Positions 8,445-16,444 of a DNA stretch of 36,448 nucleotides are shown one piece after another. The translations under genes were made by a program, and so were the position numbers. Below the pieces are notes generated by a model. That model was not told the origin of the DNA. It was given only the letters and a program-made list of their open reading frames with translations, and ran no database searches. Location of the stretch: the NCBI GenBank assembly GCA_009692605.1, contig SHYV01000012.1:1-36448 (forward strand), given 5' to 3'. This DNA comes from Myxococcales bacterium (lineage in GTDB: Bacteria > Myxococcota_A > UBA796 > SXON01). Positions within the stretch are counted from its first letter, which is position 1, and every line of letters starts with the position of its first letter.

Positions 8445-11292
8445 GGACCAAGGACCGCTGCTCCATCGCGAGGCAGCGCACCGCATGGCGCCAATCTCCG
8501 CAGGCGCGCGTCCCCGCGAGCAGCAACCCAGCCACTAGATCCGGGTGGTGGCCGCCCCCTGAGACGATGGCCTGCCGGACGCGACCGATCTCCCCGCTGA
8601 GGTCCACGCTCGGGTCGTTCAGGTCGGCTCGGACCGAGAGCATCCCGACAGCGGCAACCGCCGCCCAGAGGGCGTCCCCCACGGCATCCGCCTCCCGCAG
8701 CCCCCTGAACAACCAGGGCAAGGCCTCGGCCGGCTGACGCGCCGCAAGGCCCAGCCCTACGGCCACCCTGGCCCGCGCAGCGACGGCCCGGGCGCCTTCA
8801 TCCTCCGCCAGCTCGAGGGCAGTACGGGCGGCCTCGACGCCGTCGCCTCCGGCGTCCCGCTCCAGGCCAGCCACCAGCAGCAAGATCACCGCCTCGCCGA
8901 GCGGCTCCGGAGCGTGCTGCCAAGCGCCCCGCGACTGGGTGAGGAGCTCAGCCGCCAAAACAGGGTTCGCGGCAGCACGCGCGACCTCGGCCCGTTGAAG
9001 CAGGCACCTCGCCGCCCCGGACGGGTTCCCGAGCCGCGTGTAGAGGGCCTGGGCTTGTTGGAACCACCTCGCCGCCTCCCCCAGTGCGCCGAGGTGCAAG
9101 GCGAGTCGCCCCAGCACACCAGCGCTGCGGGCGAGCCCGTGGTCGTCCCCGCGCTGTGCGCAGAGCGCATACGCCTCGCGTGCGCGCTGCTGCCCTGCGA
9201 CCGGGTCCCCCCCGAGGCCGAGCAGCTCCGCCCGGAGCAGGAACGCGGGGGGGAGCAGCGCCACCCAGCCGTGGATACGCGCGGCGTCGATCAGCCGATC
9301 CGCGGCCTGCGCCGCGTCGCGCGGCTGGTCGGCCGCCGCCGATGCCCGGGCCGCCCACATCCAACCCTCGCCCCACAGCGGGTCGGACGCCGGCCGGCCA
9401 CTCGCGGCGAGGCTCTCGTCCCTGTCCCGAATCACCTCGGCGACGGTCCAGTAGTCCGCGATGAAGGCCAGCTGGGCGAGCGCGTGCAGCGCGAGCGCCG
9501 CCTCGGCGTGCTCCCCGAGCGCCCGCAGGTCCGCCGCGCGCGCGCGCTCCCCCTCGAAGACGCACGTCCCGGGCGAGGGGGCCGGCTGCCCCCCCCGCCG
9601 CGCAGCCGACCCGGAGCCCACCGGAGGGACGGTCTGACCGCTCGCCGCCTCCCCCACGCCAGCGTTGAGCACGAGTCCCGCGTCCGTGGCCGCCAACACA
9701 CCGTCCAGCAGCATGTCGCCTACCCGCGCGACGGCGAACCCCGGATTTCCCGCGGCCTGCTCCCGAACCTGCAGCGCGAGGGTGCCGGTCAGCCCGAGCG
9801 CCCCCTCCACCAGCTGAACCTGGTGAGCGGGCCCGAGCGGGCCGAGAGGGATGGTCTCCAAAGCAGGCTGGCACGCAGGCGGGGCCCACGCCACGGGGCT
9901 CCGAGCGGTGATGACCAGCAGCAAGCCACCGGTGCCCTCGCCGGCCGATACCAGCGCAGCGAGGGCCCCGAGGCAGGCGCTGCCTGGCTCGTTCACGTGG
10001 AGGATCAGCGGACCCCAGCCGCGAACCCGCGCCAGCATGCGGCGGAGATCGCCCAACCGGCGCCCCGGCTGGGACACGGTCCAAGGCCCATCACCGCCGG
10101 ACGGGGCGGCGGCAGAGACCGCCAGCGCCAAGACCCGCTCCGCTGGCGGCGTAGGATGCACCTGCGAGAGCGCGACCGCCAAGGCCTCGACCGGGTTGAA
10201 CCGTGGGGCCTGCATGGTCGTGACGCGCGCCGCGCCGGTCTCCAGCGCCCGCTCGCACACCCATTCAGCCAGCGCGCCCTTCCCAATCCCCGGGAGGCCG
10301 GAGATCTGGACGACCCGGGTCCCACCGGTGGACCGGACGTCGAGGAGCCCCGCCCACAGCCGGTCGCGCTCGACGTCTCGGCCGATCACCGGGACGGGCC
10401 GCCACACGTGCAGCCCGAGCCCTGCGCCGATGAGGCGCATCGGCTGGCGGCGCAGCGTCCCCGCGCGCCAATCGCTCGGAACTCCGCGGGCCGGCTCACC
10501 ATCGACGGCATCAATCGCCGACAAGATCTCCGCGGCGGATCGGACCCGATCCTCGGGGGCCTTCTCGAGCAGCCCGCGCAGCAGCACCTCCAGCCCGTGT
10601 GGAACCGGAAATAGTGGTTGGAACGCCGGCAGATCGAGTTCGCAGTGCGCTGCACCCAGCACCTCGGGCGGGCGCTTGCTCCCAAACGGCGGCTCACCCG
10701 TACAGAGCCGCCACACAAGGCAGCCGAAGGCATACAGGTCGGTCCAAGGTCCGTGGGCCGCGAAGTCGCCCAAGAACTGCTCAGGCGCCATGTAGGCGGG
10801 TGTGCCGGCGATGCGCCCATTGCCAAACTCGGCCGGGATCGAGAGCCCGAAGTCCCCGAGCTTGAGCCCGGGACGCACATCCCCGATGGAGGAGATGAGC
10901 ACGTTCTCCGGAGTCAGATCGCGGTGGAGGAAACCCCGGGCGTGGGCGTACGCAAGGCCGGCGAGGATGTCGCCTACCACTCGCCGAAGCTGATTCCAGT
11001 TCCGCGGCCCCACCTTTCCGAGCGAACCGCCCGAACAAAGCTCCGTCGCGATCCACGACCGCTCCTCCCCCGGAACGAGGCCATGATCGAAGATCATCAA
11101 CAGGTTGGGGTGATCCAGCGCCGCGAGCGCCCGCACCTCGTCGGTCGAGCTCCCGCGCAGGAGCTTGATCGCCACCGGCACCCCCTGCCCTTCGTGCACG
11201 CCTTCGTACACCTCTCCGAAGCCGCCACGCCCGAGCGGGGCGAACAATCGGAACGGGCCAAGGACCATCTTCACTGGGTTGTGCGTTATCAT
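8437..11292 (-). CDS. Ser/Thr protein kinase fused to a P-loop ATPase and helical-repeat region
   Basis: A 951-residue signalling protein. Residues about 13-275 form a Hanks-type kinase: G-loop GRGGFG (21-26), VAIK lysine 43, HRD 123-125 with catalytic Asp125, DFG 147-149 and APE 169-171. The usual Lys two residues after the catalytic Asp is Thr127 (HRDLTPEN). A P-loop ATPase region follows (GLPGIGKG near residue 335), with Gly where Ser/Thr is usual after the Lys. The rest, from about 600, is Ala/Leu/Arg-rich and helical, resembling TPR-like repeats as in AAA/STAND kinases. There is no transmembrane segment. The start is uncertain: GTG 11319, ATG 11292 (chosen) and ATG 11268 are all in frame, and the earliest overlaps the start of the divergent yceI-like gene. 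Substrate and input signal are unknown; this architecture is common in Myxococcota. Confidence 0.88.
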   Translation of the reverse strand: MITHNPVKMVLGPFRLFAPLGRGGFGEVYEGVHEGQGVPVAIKLLRGSSTDEVRALAALDHPNLLMIFDHGLVPGEERSWIATELCSGGSLGKVGPRNWNQLRRVVGDILAGLAYAHARGFLHRDLTPENVLISSIGDVRPGLKLGDFGLSIPAEFGNGRIAGTPAYMAPEQFLGDFAAHGPWTDLYAFGCLVWRLCTGEPPFGSKRPPEVLGAAHCELDLPAFQPLFPVPHGLEVLLRGLLEKAPEDRVRSAAEILSAIDAVDGEPARGVPSDWRAGTLRRQPMRLIGAGLGLHVWRPVPVIGRDVERDRLWAGLLDVRSTGGTRVVQISGLPGIGKGALAEWVCERALETGAARVTTMQAPRFNPVEALAVALSQVHPTPPAERVLALAVSAAAPSGGDGPWTVSQPGRRLGDLRRMLARVRGWGPLILHVNEPGSACLGALAALVSAGEGTGGLLLVITARSPVAWAPPACQPALETIPLGPLGPAHQVQLVEGALGLTGTLALQVREQAAGNPGFAVARVGDMLLDGVLAATDAGLVLNAGVGEAASGQTVPPVGSGSAARRGGQPAPSPGTCVFEGERARAADLRALGEHAEAALALHALAQLAFIADYWTVAEVIRDRDESLAASGRPASDPLWGEGWMWAARASAAADQPRDAAQAADRLIDAARIHGWVALLPPAFLLRAELLGLGGDPVAGQQRAREAYALCAQRGDDHGLARSAGVLGRLALHLGALGEAARWFQQAQALYTRLGNPSGAARCLLQRAEVARAAANPVLAAELLTQSRGAWQHAPEPLGEAVILLLVAGLERDAGGDGVEAARTALELAEDEGARAVAARARVAVGLGLAARQPAEALPWLFRGLREADAVGDALWAAVAAVGMLSVRADLNDPSVDLSGEIGRVRQAIVSGGGHHPDLVAGLLLAGTRACGDWRHAVRCLAMEQRSLVQK

Positions 11293-11310
11293 GCCCAACA
11301 GGAGTACTTG

Positions 11311-12039
11311 ATGTCCCACCTTCGTTCTTCCCTGCTGTCCCCTCTACGCGCGCATTTCTGGATCGCGCCGCTCCTGATCGTTGGAGCGACCGCCGCCGTG
11401 GCGGCCACCCCCGTCGCGACGGCGCCTCCAGCCGCCGAGCCGGCGGCTGCCCCCGTCGTCACCGTAGCGGACTACGTGCTCGACCCCTCGAAGAGCCAGA
11501 TCTACGTGCAGGTCTACAAGGATCCGGACACGCTCGCCGCCGGTCTTTCGCACGACCACGTCATCGCAGCGACCGGCTGGAACGGCAAGGTCACGTGGGA
11601 CACCGCGAACATCGCAGCCTGCAAAGTGACGATCAGCGTCCCCACGTCGGGGCTGGTAAACGACGAAGACTCACTGCGCAAGAAGGTCGGGTACGACACC
11701 GTGCTCGATTCGGGCGATCGCGCCGAGGTCAAGGAGCACATGCTCGGCAGCGACCAGCTCAACGCCGGCTCGTTCCCCAACCTGACGTTCACGTCCACCA
11801 GCTGCGCGGCGAGCGGCACCAGCACCGTGGTGAAGGGCAACATGAGCCTACACGGCGTCTCAAAGGCCGTCTCCGTGACCATGGCGATCACCGCCGACGG
11901 CAAGAGCTTTGGGGCGAAGGGCACCCTCGCCCTCGGCCAGACCGACTTCGGGATCACCCCGTTCAGCGCGCTGTTCGGCCAACTGAAGAACAAGAACGAA
12001 ATGAAGTTCACGATCGACGTGAAGGGCGCGGCCAAGTAG
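11311..12039 (+). CDS. YceI-like periplasmic lipid-binding protein
   Basis: A 242-residue secreted protein. The N-terminus has a signal peptide (basic start, hydrophobic segment about 18-32) and then an Ala/Pro-rich linker. The YceI domain starts near VADYVLDPSKSQIYVQVYKD. The stretches AGLSHDHVIAATGWNGKVTWD, FPNLTFTSTSC, VVKGNMSLHGVSKAVSVTM and FGITPFSALFG are characteristic. YceI proteins form a lipocalin-like barrel that binds isoprenoid or other long lipids. ATG 11311 was chosen because AGGAG lies six bases upstream and the signal peptide begins there; the longer upstream frame is only antisense to the kinase. Its promoter must lie inside the kinase N-terminal region. A GTG-started gene follows after nine bases. 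Confidence 0.9.
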   Translation: MSHLRSSLLSPLRAHFWIAPLLIVGATAAVAATPVATAPPAAEPAAAPVVTVADYVLDPSKSQIYVQVYKDPDTLAAGLSHDHVIAATGWNGKVTWDTANIAACKVTISVPTSGLVNDEDSLRKKVGYDTVLDSGDRAEVKEHMLGSDQLNAGSFPNLTFTSTSCAASGTSTVVKGNMSLHGVSKAVSVTMAITADGKSFGAKGTLALGQTDFGITPFSALFGQLKNKNEMKFTIDVKGAAK

Positions 12040-12047
12040 GCACGGTA

Positions 12048-12677
12048 GTGGGAGGGCCACCGGGGCGCCACCGGACGCTGTTCACCGAGACGATGACCGG
12101 CTGGTTCGCGCCGTTCTCCGGGCAGGCGTACGCCGTGGCGGAGGCGTGCGGCAGAGCCAGTGAGGTCGGTGGGTACTTCATCCTCACCGTCGTCAGCGAC
12201 GTGGGCGCGATGGTCCTCGACCCAGACCGCCGCTCCCCGGCGTTTGGCTGCGTGGTGCTCCCCGTCGTGGACGCCGACCCATTGCGGGTCGTCGACGGAC
12301 AGCTCGACCTGTTCGTGGACGCTGGCCCCCGCTGTGTGGAGATGCGCTACCGGCTCCTGTTGCAGACGCGGGCGGGCGAGGTCTGGTGCCTGCGCGGCGT
12401 AAAAGAGGTCAATCGCCGATGCTGGTTTCCGACCGTGCTCGCGGACACGACCACGCTGTTCGTCGACGTGTTCCGCGGCGAGGCCCCCGTCGGCGACCCG
12501 GCGTTCCGCGGCATCTTGAGGATGGGTCCGGCGGCGGTCGCCGCGCAAGGCCTCTCCTTCCGCGGCGAAGGCGGCCCGCTCGGCCTCGGGGCCATCGTAC
12601 GGTTCGCGCGGTACTACATCAGCAGGGTGGCGGCCATCTACTTCGGTCCACGGACGCCGCCGCGCATCCCCCGCTAA
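12048..12677 (+). CDS. Free-standing domain like the C-terminal part of cholesterol-oxidase-type GMC proteins
   Basis: A 209-residue protein with no signal peptide and no membrane helix. It begins, after a short Gly/Pro/Arg stretch, with LFTETMTGWF. It continues with LTVVSDVGAMVLDP, LRVVDGQLDLFVD, CVEMRYRLLL, LRGVKEVNR, TTTLFVDVFRGE and GILRMGP, ending near FARYYISRVAAIYFG. This order of motifs recalls the region that follows the FAD-binding part in large bacterial cholesterol-oxidase-like GMC proteins and related lipid-hydrolase fusions. I recognise it from general pattern and have not searched it. No FAD-binding motif is present, so it should not be an oxidase by itself. GTG 12048 is the likely start, nine bases after the YceI stop; ATG 12093 is possible. 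The YceI neighbour hints at a lipid or sterol-like ligand. Confidence 0.6.
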   Translation: MGGPPGRHRTLFTETMTGWFAPFSGQAYAVAEACGRASEVGGYFILTVVSDVGAMVLDPDRRSPAFGCVVLPVVDADPLRVVDGQLDLFVDAGPRCVEMRYRLLLQTRAGEVWCLRGVKEVNRRCWFPTVLADTTTLFVDVFRGEAPVGDPAFRGILRMGPAAVAAQGLSFRGEGGPLGLGAIVRFARYYISRVAAIYFGPRTPPRIPR

Positions 12678-12719
12678 ACGCTGCGGGGCCCGCTGCCAGG
12701 GCGACCCACACACCGTCGC

Positions 12720-13019
12720 TCACGCCAGCCAGACCGCTCCGAGCGCGAGCAGCGCCGGCAAGGCATGAACGAAGAAGATGCTGCGAGAGGCAGTGGCCGC
12801 GCCGTACACGCCCGCGACCACCACACACACGAGGAAGAACGTCTCGACCGCCCGAGCCTCTTCCGCTCCCTGCGAAGCGAGCACCAGACCCCAGACGAGC
12901 CCAGCGACCAGAAAACCGTTGTAGAGCCCCTGATTCTTTGCCAACACAGCGGTGGTCGCCGCCTGCTCCGGTGTGTTGCGGAAGGTCTTGAGGCCCAGCG
13001 GCGTCTCCCATAGGAACAT
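12720..13019 (-). CDS. DUF1304-type membrane protein, N-terminally truncated
   Basis: A 99-residue frame beginning MFLWETPLGLKTF and continuing QGLYNGFLVAGLVWGLVLAS. This is the distinctive conserved part of DUF1304, a small four-helix membrane family of unknown function. Three hydrophobic segments remain (about residues 32-50, 60-78 and 82-99). The family normally has about 20-25 more residues, a first membrane helix ending in EMFLW. Here the in-frame upstream codons read a charged LDERLEEPLGQ stretch, then AALVPE, with a stop 60 bases before the ATG. No ribosome-binding site precedes ATG 13019. It is either a shortened functional version or a decaying remnant. It follows the PilU-PilT-like gene by 97 bases on the same strand. 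Confidence 0.65.
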   Translation of the reverse strand: MFLWETPLGLKTFRNTPEQAATTAVLAKNQGLYNGFLVAGLVWGLVLASQGAEEARAVETFFLVCVVVAGVYGAATASRSIFFVHALPALLALGAVWLA

Positions 13020-13116
13020 CTCTGGGACAAGGGCGGCTTGACCCAGCGGCTCCTCCAGCCGCTCGTCCAGCCGAGTCGTGCAGGCGCTTGATGTCCACTA
13101 CGGAGCGCCGCATGGG

Positions 13117-15351
13117 CTAAACCGGAGAGGGCAGGATCTTGGGGTTCAGCACGTAGCGGAGCGCTTCATCGTAAGCGACTCGGCCATCCCTCACCGCCTC
13201 CTTGAGCGCGGTGTCCATGGTAATCATCCCGTCCCGGCGGGCGGTCTCCATGATCGTCGGGATCTGGTGCAGCTTGTTGTCGCGGATGAGCGCGCGGATC
13301 GCGGGCGTCCCCACAAGCACCTCGAACACCCCGACACGGCCGCCGCCGGTCTTGCGTTGCATCAGCCGCTGGGAGACAACCCCGAGCAGGCAGGCGGAGA
13401 GCTGGGCTCGGGCTTGGCCCTGCTGCGGGCCGGGAAACGTGTCGATGATGCGGTCCATGGCCTGCCCAGCGTCATTCGAGTGGAGCGTAGCGAGCACGAG
13501 GTGGCCGGTCTCTGCGGCGGTGAGCGCAGCGCTGATGGTCTCGGCATCGCGCATCTCGCCGATCAGGATGACGTCGGGATCCTGCCGCAGGATGTACTTC
13601 ATGGCCGCGGAGAAGCTGCGGGTGTCGGCGCTGACCTCGCGCTGGTCGACGGTCGCCACCTTGGACCGGTGCGAATACTCGACCGGGTCCTCGACGGTGA
13701 TGATGCGGCACGCGCGCGTCTCGTTGATCCGGTTGACGAGGCACGCGAGCGTGGTGGACTTGCCCGATCCGGTCGGGCCCACCACCATCAACAGGCCTTG
13801 CGGCCGCTCGCCGAGCGCGAGGAGGATGTCCGGGAGCCCGAGCTCCTTAGGGCCGGGAATCTCGGTCGGGATCGCCCGCATGGCGGCAGCCATCCGCCCC
13901 TTCTGAAAGTATGCGTTGACCCGAAATCGCCGTCCCCCGGCGGGGCCGCCGGGGCTGCCGCCGTCGTCGAGCGCCAGCGCGAAGTCCACCTCGTGCTCGA
14001 GCTCGAAAATCGCCCGCTGCCGAGTGGTCATGACCGAGTTGAGGAGCATGCGCATGTCGCCCTCGGACAGGACCTCCTCCACCAGCGGTTGAAGCCGGCC
14101 GGACAGCCGGATGAGCGGACAGCGCCCGCTGGTCAGGTGGAGGTCGCTCGCACCGCGATCATCAGCCTCCTTGAGCAAGGCCCGCAGGTCGAGGCCGGAG
14201 CTCTTCGAATCGGCGCGGCGAAGGCTCAAGACACCCGTGGACATGCCCCGGGCCTGCAGCGCGAACTCGTCGGGGTTCGAAGCATAGGCCAGGCCAACGT
14301 CGTAGGTGATCCGCCCCGCACGGTACAGGCTGAGAAACGCGTCGTTGAACGAGACCATGCCGTCGCCAGAGCTCGACCGCAAAAGATCAGCGAGCTCGTC
14401 GATGCGCTGCTCCCGCAGCAAGCGCGCGACCGCCGGGGTGTTCGTCAGCACCTCGACAGCGGCGACCCGGGCCTTGCCCTCGCCCGAAGCGGGCAGGAGC
14501 CGCTGGCTGATGATGCCGACGAGCGAGAGCGACAGGTCCATCGCCGCCTGAGCGCGCAGGTGCTCGGGGAAGTACGAGAGGATGCGCTGCAGGGTCTGCG
14601 TCGAGTCGATCGTGTGGAGGCTGGCCAGAACCAGATGACCGGTCAGCGCAGCAGAGAGGGCTACTGTCATGGTGTCGACGTCGCGCATCTCACCGATCAG
14701 CAAGACGTCCGGGCTCTGTCGGACCGCGTGGCGCAGCCCCTCGCGGAAGCTCTCACTGTCGCTGCCGATCTCGCGTTGGGTCACCCGAGACCGCAGGTCG
14801 CCATGGACAAACTCGATGGGGTCTTCGAGGGTCACGATGTGGGCTGGCCGCGTCTGGTTGATGTGGTGGATCAGCGAGGCGAGCGTGGTGGACTTGCCGG
14901 AGCCGGTGGCCCCGGTGACCAGCACGAGCCCCCGAGGCTGATCGGCGAAGCGGCGAAGCTCTGGCGGGAGGCCGAGGTCGGCCAGGTCCAACGAGCCCGA
15001 GGGGACGGCGCGGGCGACGCACGCCAACTGTCCCTGCTGACGGAGGAGCGCGAGGCGAAACCGCCGGGCCTCCGATGATGCTCCCGGCTCGGGCGACAGC
15101 GAGAAGCCGACGTCCATATCGCCGGCCGCGTCGAACTTCGTACGCTGCGACGGCGTCAGCACCCGCACGAGGAGCGCCTCCATATCGTCGCGCGTCAACG
15201 GATCCGGGGGATCGCCCGGGCTCCTCTCCGCTCCAGACATCACCTGCACGACGCCGTGGATACGCGAGGCCGGGAGCTTACCCTCGGCGAGGAACAGGTC
15301 CGAGGCGTGGATCTTCTCCATCGCGCCCAGTAGGGAGAGGATCCGGGACAT
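13117..15351 (-). CDS. Fused PilU-PilT-like twitching motility ATPase (tandem)
   Basis: A 744-residue protein carrying two complete PilT-family secretion ATPase units. The first (about 1-365) has Walker A GATGSGKS at 147-154, LEDPIEF at 175-181, Walker B VLLIGEMRD at 216-224 and a His box LHTIDSTQ. Its C-terminal part (MVSFNDAFLSLYRAGRITYD) resembles PilU. The second (about 390-744) has GPTGSGKS at 525-532, VEDPVEYSH, VILIGEMRD at 594-602 and LHSNDAGQ, and ends with a PilT-like GMITMDTALKEAVRDGRVAYDEAL. Such ATPases power type IV pilus retraction at the inner membrane. Having both in one chain is unusual. The chosen ATG 15351 is directly preceded by GGAAGGAGG with almost no spacer, which would normally favour a start further in (for example ATG 15321). 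It lies 58 bases after gpsA on the same strand; no other pilus genes are adjacent. Confidence 0.9.
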   Translation of the reverse strand: MSRILSLLGAMEKIHASDLFLAEGKLPASRIHGVVQVMSGAERSPGDPPDPLTRDDMEALLVRVLTPSQRTKFDAAGDMDVGFSLSPEPGASSEARRFRLALLRQQGQLACVARAVPSGSLDLADLGLPPELRRFADQPRGLVLVTGATGSGKSTTLASLIHHINQTRPAHIVTLEDPIEFVHGDLRSRVTQREIGSDSESFREGLRHAVRQSPDVLLIGEMRDVDTMTVALSAALTGHLVLASLHTIDSTQTLQRILSYFPEHLRAQAAMDLSLSLVGIISQRLLPASGEGKARVAAVEVLTNTPAVARLLREQRIDELADLLRSSSGDGMVSFNDAFLSLYRAGRITYDVGLAYASNPDEFALQARGMSTGVLSLRRADSKSSGLDLRALLKEADDRGASDLHLTSGRCPLIRLSGRLQPLVEEVLSEGDMRMLLNSVMTTRQRAIFELEHEVDFALALDDGGSPGGPAGGRRFRVNAYFQKGRMAAAMRAIPTEIPGPKELGLPDILLALGERPQGLLMVVGPTGSGKSTTLACLVNRINETRACRIITVEDPVEYSHRSKVATVDQREVSADTRSFSAAMKYILRQDPDVILIGEMRDAETISAALTAAETGHLVLATLHSNDAGQAMDRIIDTFPGPQQGQARAQLSACLLGVVSQRLMQRKTGGGRVGVFEVLVGTPAIRALIRDNKLHQIPTIMETARRDGMITMDTALKEAVRDGRVAYDEALRYVLNPKILPSPV

Positions 15352-15409
15352 CCTCCTTCCTATCACCCCGCTCCAGCCAGTGTCACAAGCGCGGCTCCTC
15401 CCACCAGGT

Positions 15410-16444
15410 CTACCGCTCGGCGACCCGGGGACGCCCGGAGAGGTCGCGCAGCGCTTCGAACACCGGCTTGTCCTCGTAGAGCATGCGGTAGACCTGCTCC
15501 ATGATCGGCACATCGACGCCCGTCTTCTGGGCCAGGTTCCATGCGGATCGCGCGGTGGTGACGCCCTCCGCGACCTGACCCAGCTCTTCGAGGATCGCCG
15601 GCAGCGTCTTGCCCTGCCCGAGCCCGAGCCCGACGCGGCGGTTCCGCGAGAGGTCGCCGGTGCACGTCAGCACCAGATCGCCGAGCCCGGCCAGGCCCAT
15701 CATGGTGAGCGGCTGGGCCCCGCGCGCCACCGCGAGACGGGTCATCTCGGCGAGCCCGCGGGTGATCAGCGCCGCGCGCGCGTTGGTGCCGAGCCCGGCA
15801 CCGTCACTCACGCCGCAGGCGATCGCCAGAACGTTCTTCAAGGCAGCGCCGATCTCGACGCCCACGACATCATCGGTGTGGTAGACGCGGAAAAAGCCGC
15901 CGTGAAAAGCGTCTCCGACGTGGTGGCACGCCGCCTCGCTCTCCCCCGCCACGACCACCGCCGTGGGCAGGCCCATCGCGACCTCCTTCGCGAAGGAGGG
16001 CCCGCCGAGCGCACACAGCGTGGCCCGGGCCGACGGCGGGAGCACCTCCCGCATCACCTCGTCCATCGTCAACAAGGTGCCGACCTCGATGCCCTTGGAG
16101 GCCCCGCAGATCACTTGCCCCGCATGCATGTGCGCGCCCACGATCCCGACGACGCTGCGCACGGCCTGGCTCGGCACAGCCGAGACCACCAGCGACGCCC
16201 CATCGAGGGCGCCCGCGAGGTCTCCGGTGACGCGCAAGCTCTGGGCAAACCGCTGATCGGGCAGGTACCGGCGATTCTGCCGCTCGGCCTGCATGCGGAC
16301 CGCGCGCTCGGCGTCGTGGTCCCACAGCCGCACGTCATGCCCATTTCTCGCCAGCTGCATCGCCAGCGCGGTGCCCCAGGACCCTGCCCCCACCACGGCC
16401 GCTCGAACCACCGCCGCAGCTCCGGACGAGGCGGCCTCACTCAT
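15410..16444 (-). CDS. gpsA: Glycerol-3-phosphate dehydrogenase [NAD(P)+]
   Basis: A 344-residue cytoplasmic enzyme that reduces dihydroxyacetone phosphate to sn-glycerol-3-phosphate, the backbone of membrane phospholipids. The Rossmann motif GAGSWGTALA (about residues 19-28) is followed by GASKGIEVGT, LGGPSFAKEVA and the catalytic-lysine region ALKNVLAIACGVSDG. The C-terminal signatures GLAGLGDLVLTCTG and SRNRRVGLGLGQG are also present. Length and motif order match GpsA. Its start codon overlaps the end of the AAA ATPase gene by eight bases, so translation is probably coupled within the sigma-factor operon. Confidence 0.96.
   Translation of the reverse strand: MSEAASSGAAAVVRAAVVGAGSWGTALAMQLARNGHDVRLWDHDAERAVRMQAERQNRRYLPDQRFAQSLRVTGDLAGALDGASLVVSAVPSQAVRSVVGIVGAHMHAGQVICGASKGIEVGTLLTMDEVMREVLPPSARATLCALGGPSFAKEVAMGLPTAVVVAGESEAACHHVGDAFHGGFFRVYHTDDVVGVEIGAALKNVLAIACGVSDGAGLGTNARAALITRGLAEMTRLAVARGAQPLTMMGLAGLGDLVLTCTGDLSRNRRVGLGLGQGKTLPAILEELGQVAEGVTTARSAWNLAQKTGVDVPIMEQVYRMLYEDKPVFEALRDLSGRPRVAER

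Noticed and set aside
8914-10614. A 566-codon plus-strand open frame over the kinase gene
   Set aside because: It is the antisense of the kinase/ATPase coding region and is Arg/Pro-rich without domains.
13078-15078. A 666-codon plus-strand open frame over the PilU-PilT gene
   Set aside because: It is the shadow of a clearly functional minus-strand gene. It has low-complexity Arg/Ala/His composition and no recognisable motif.
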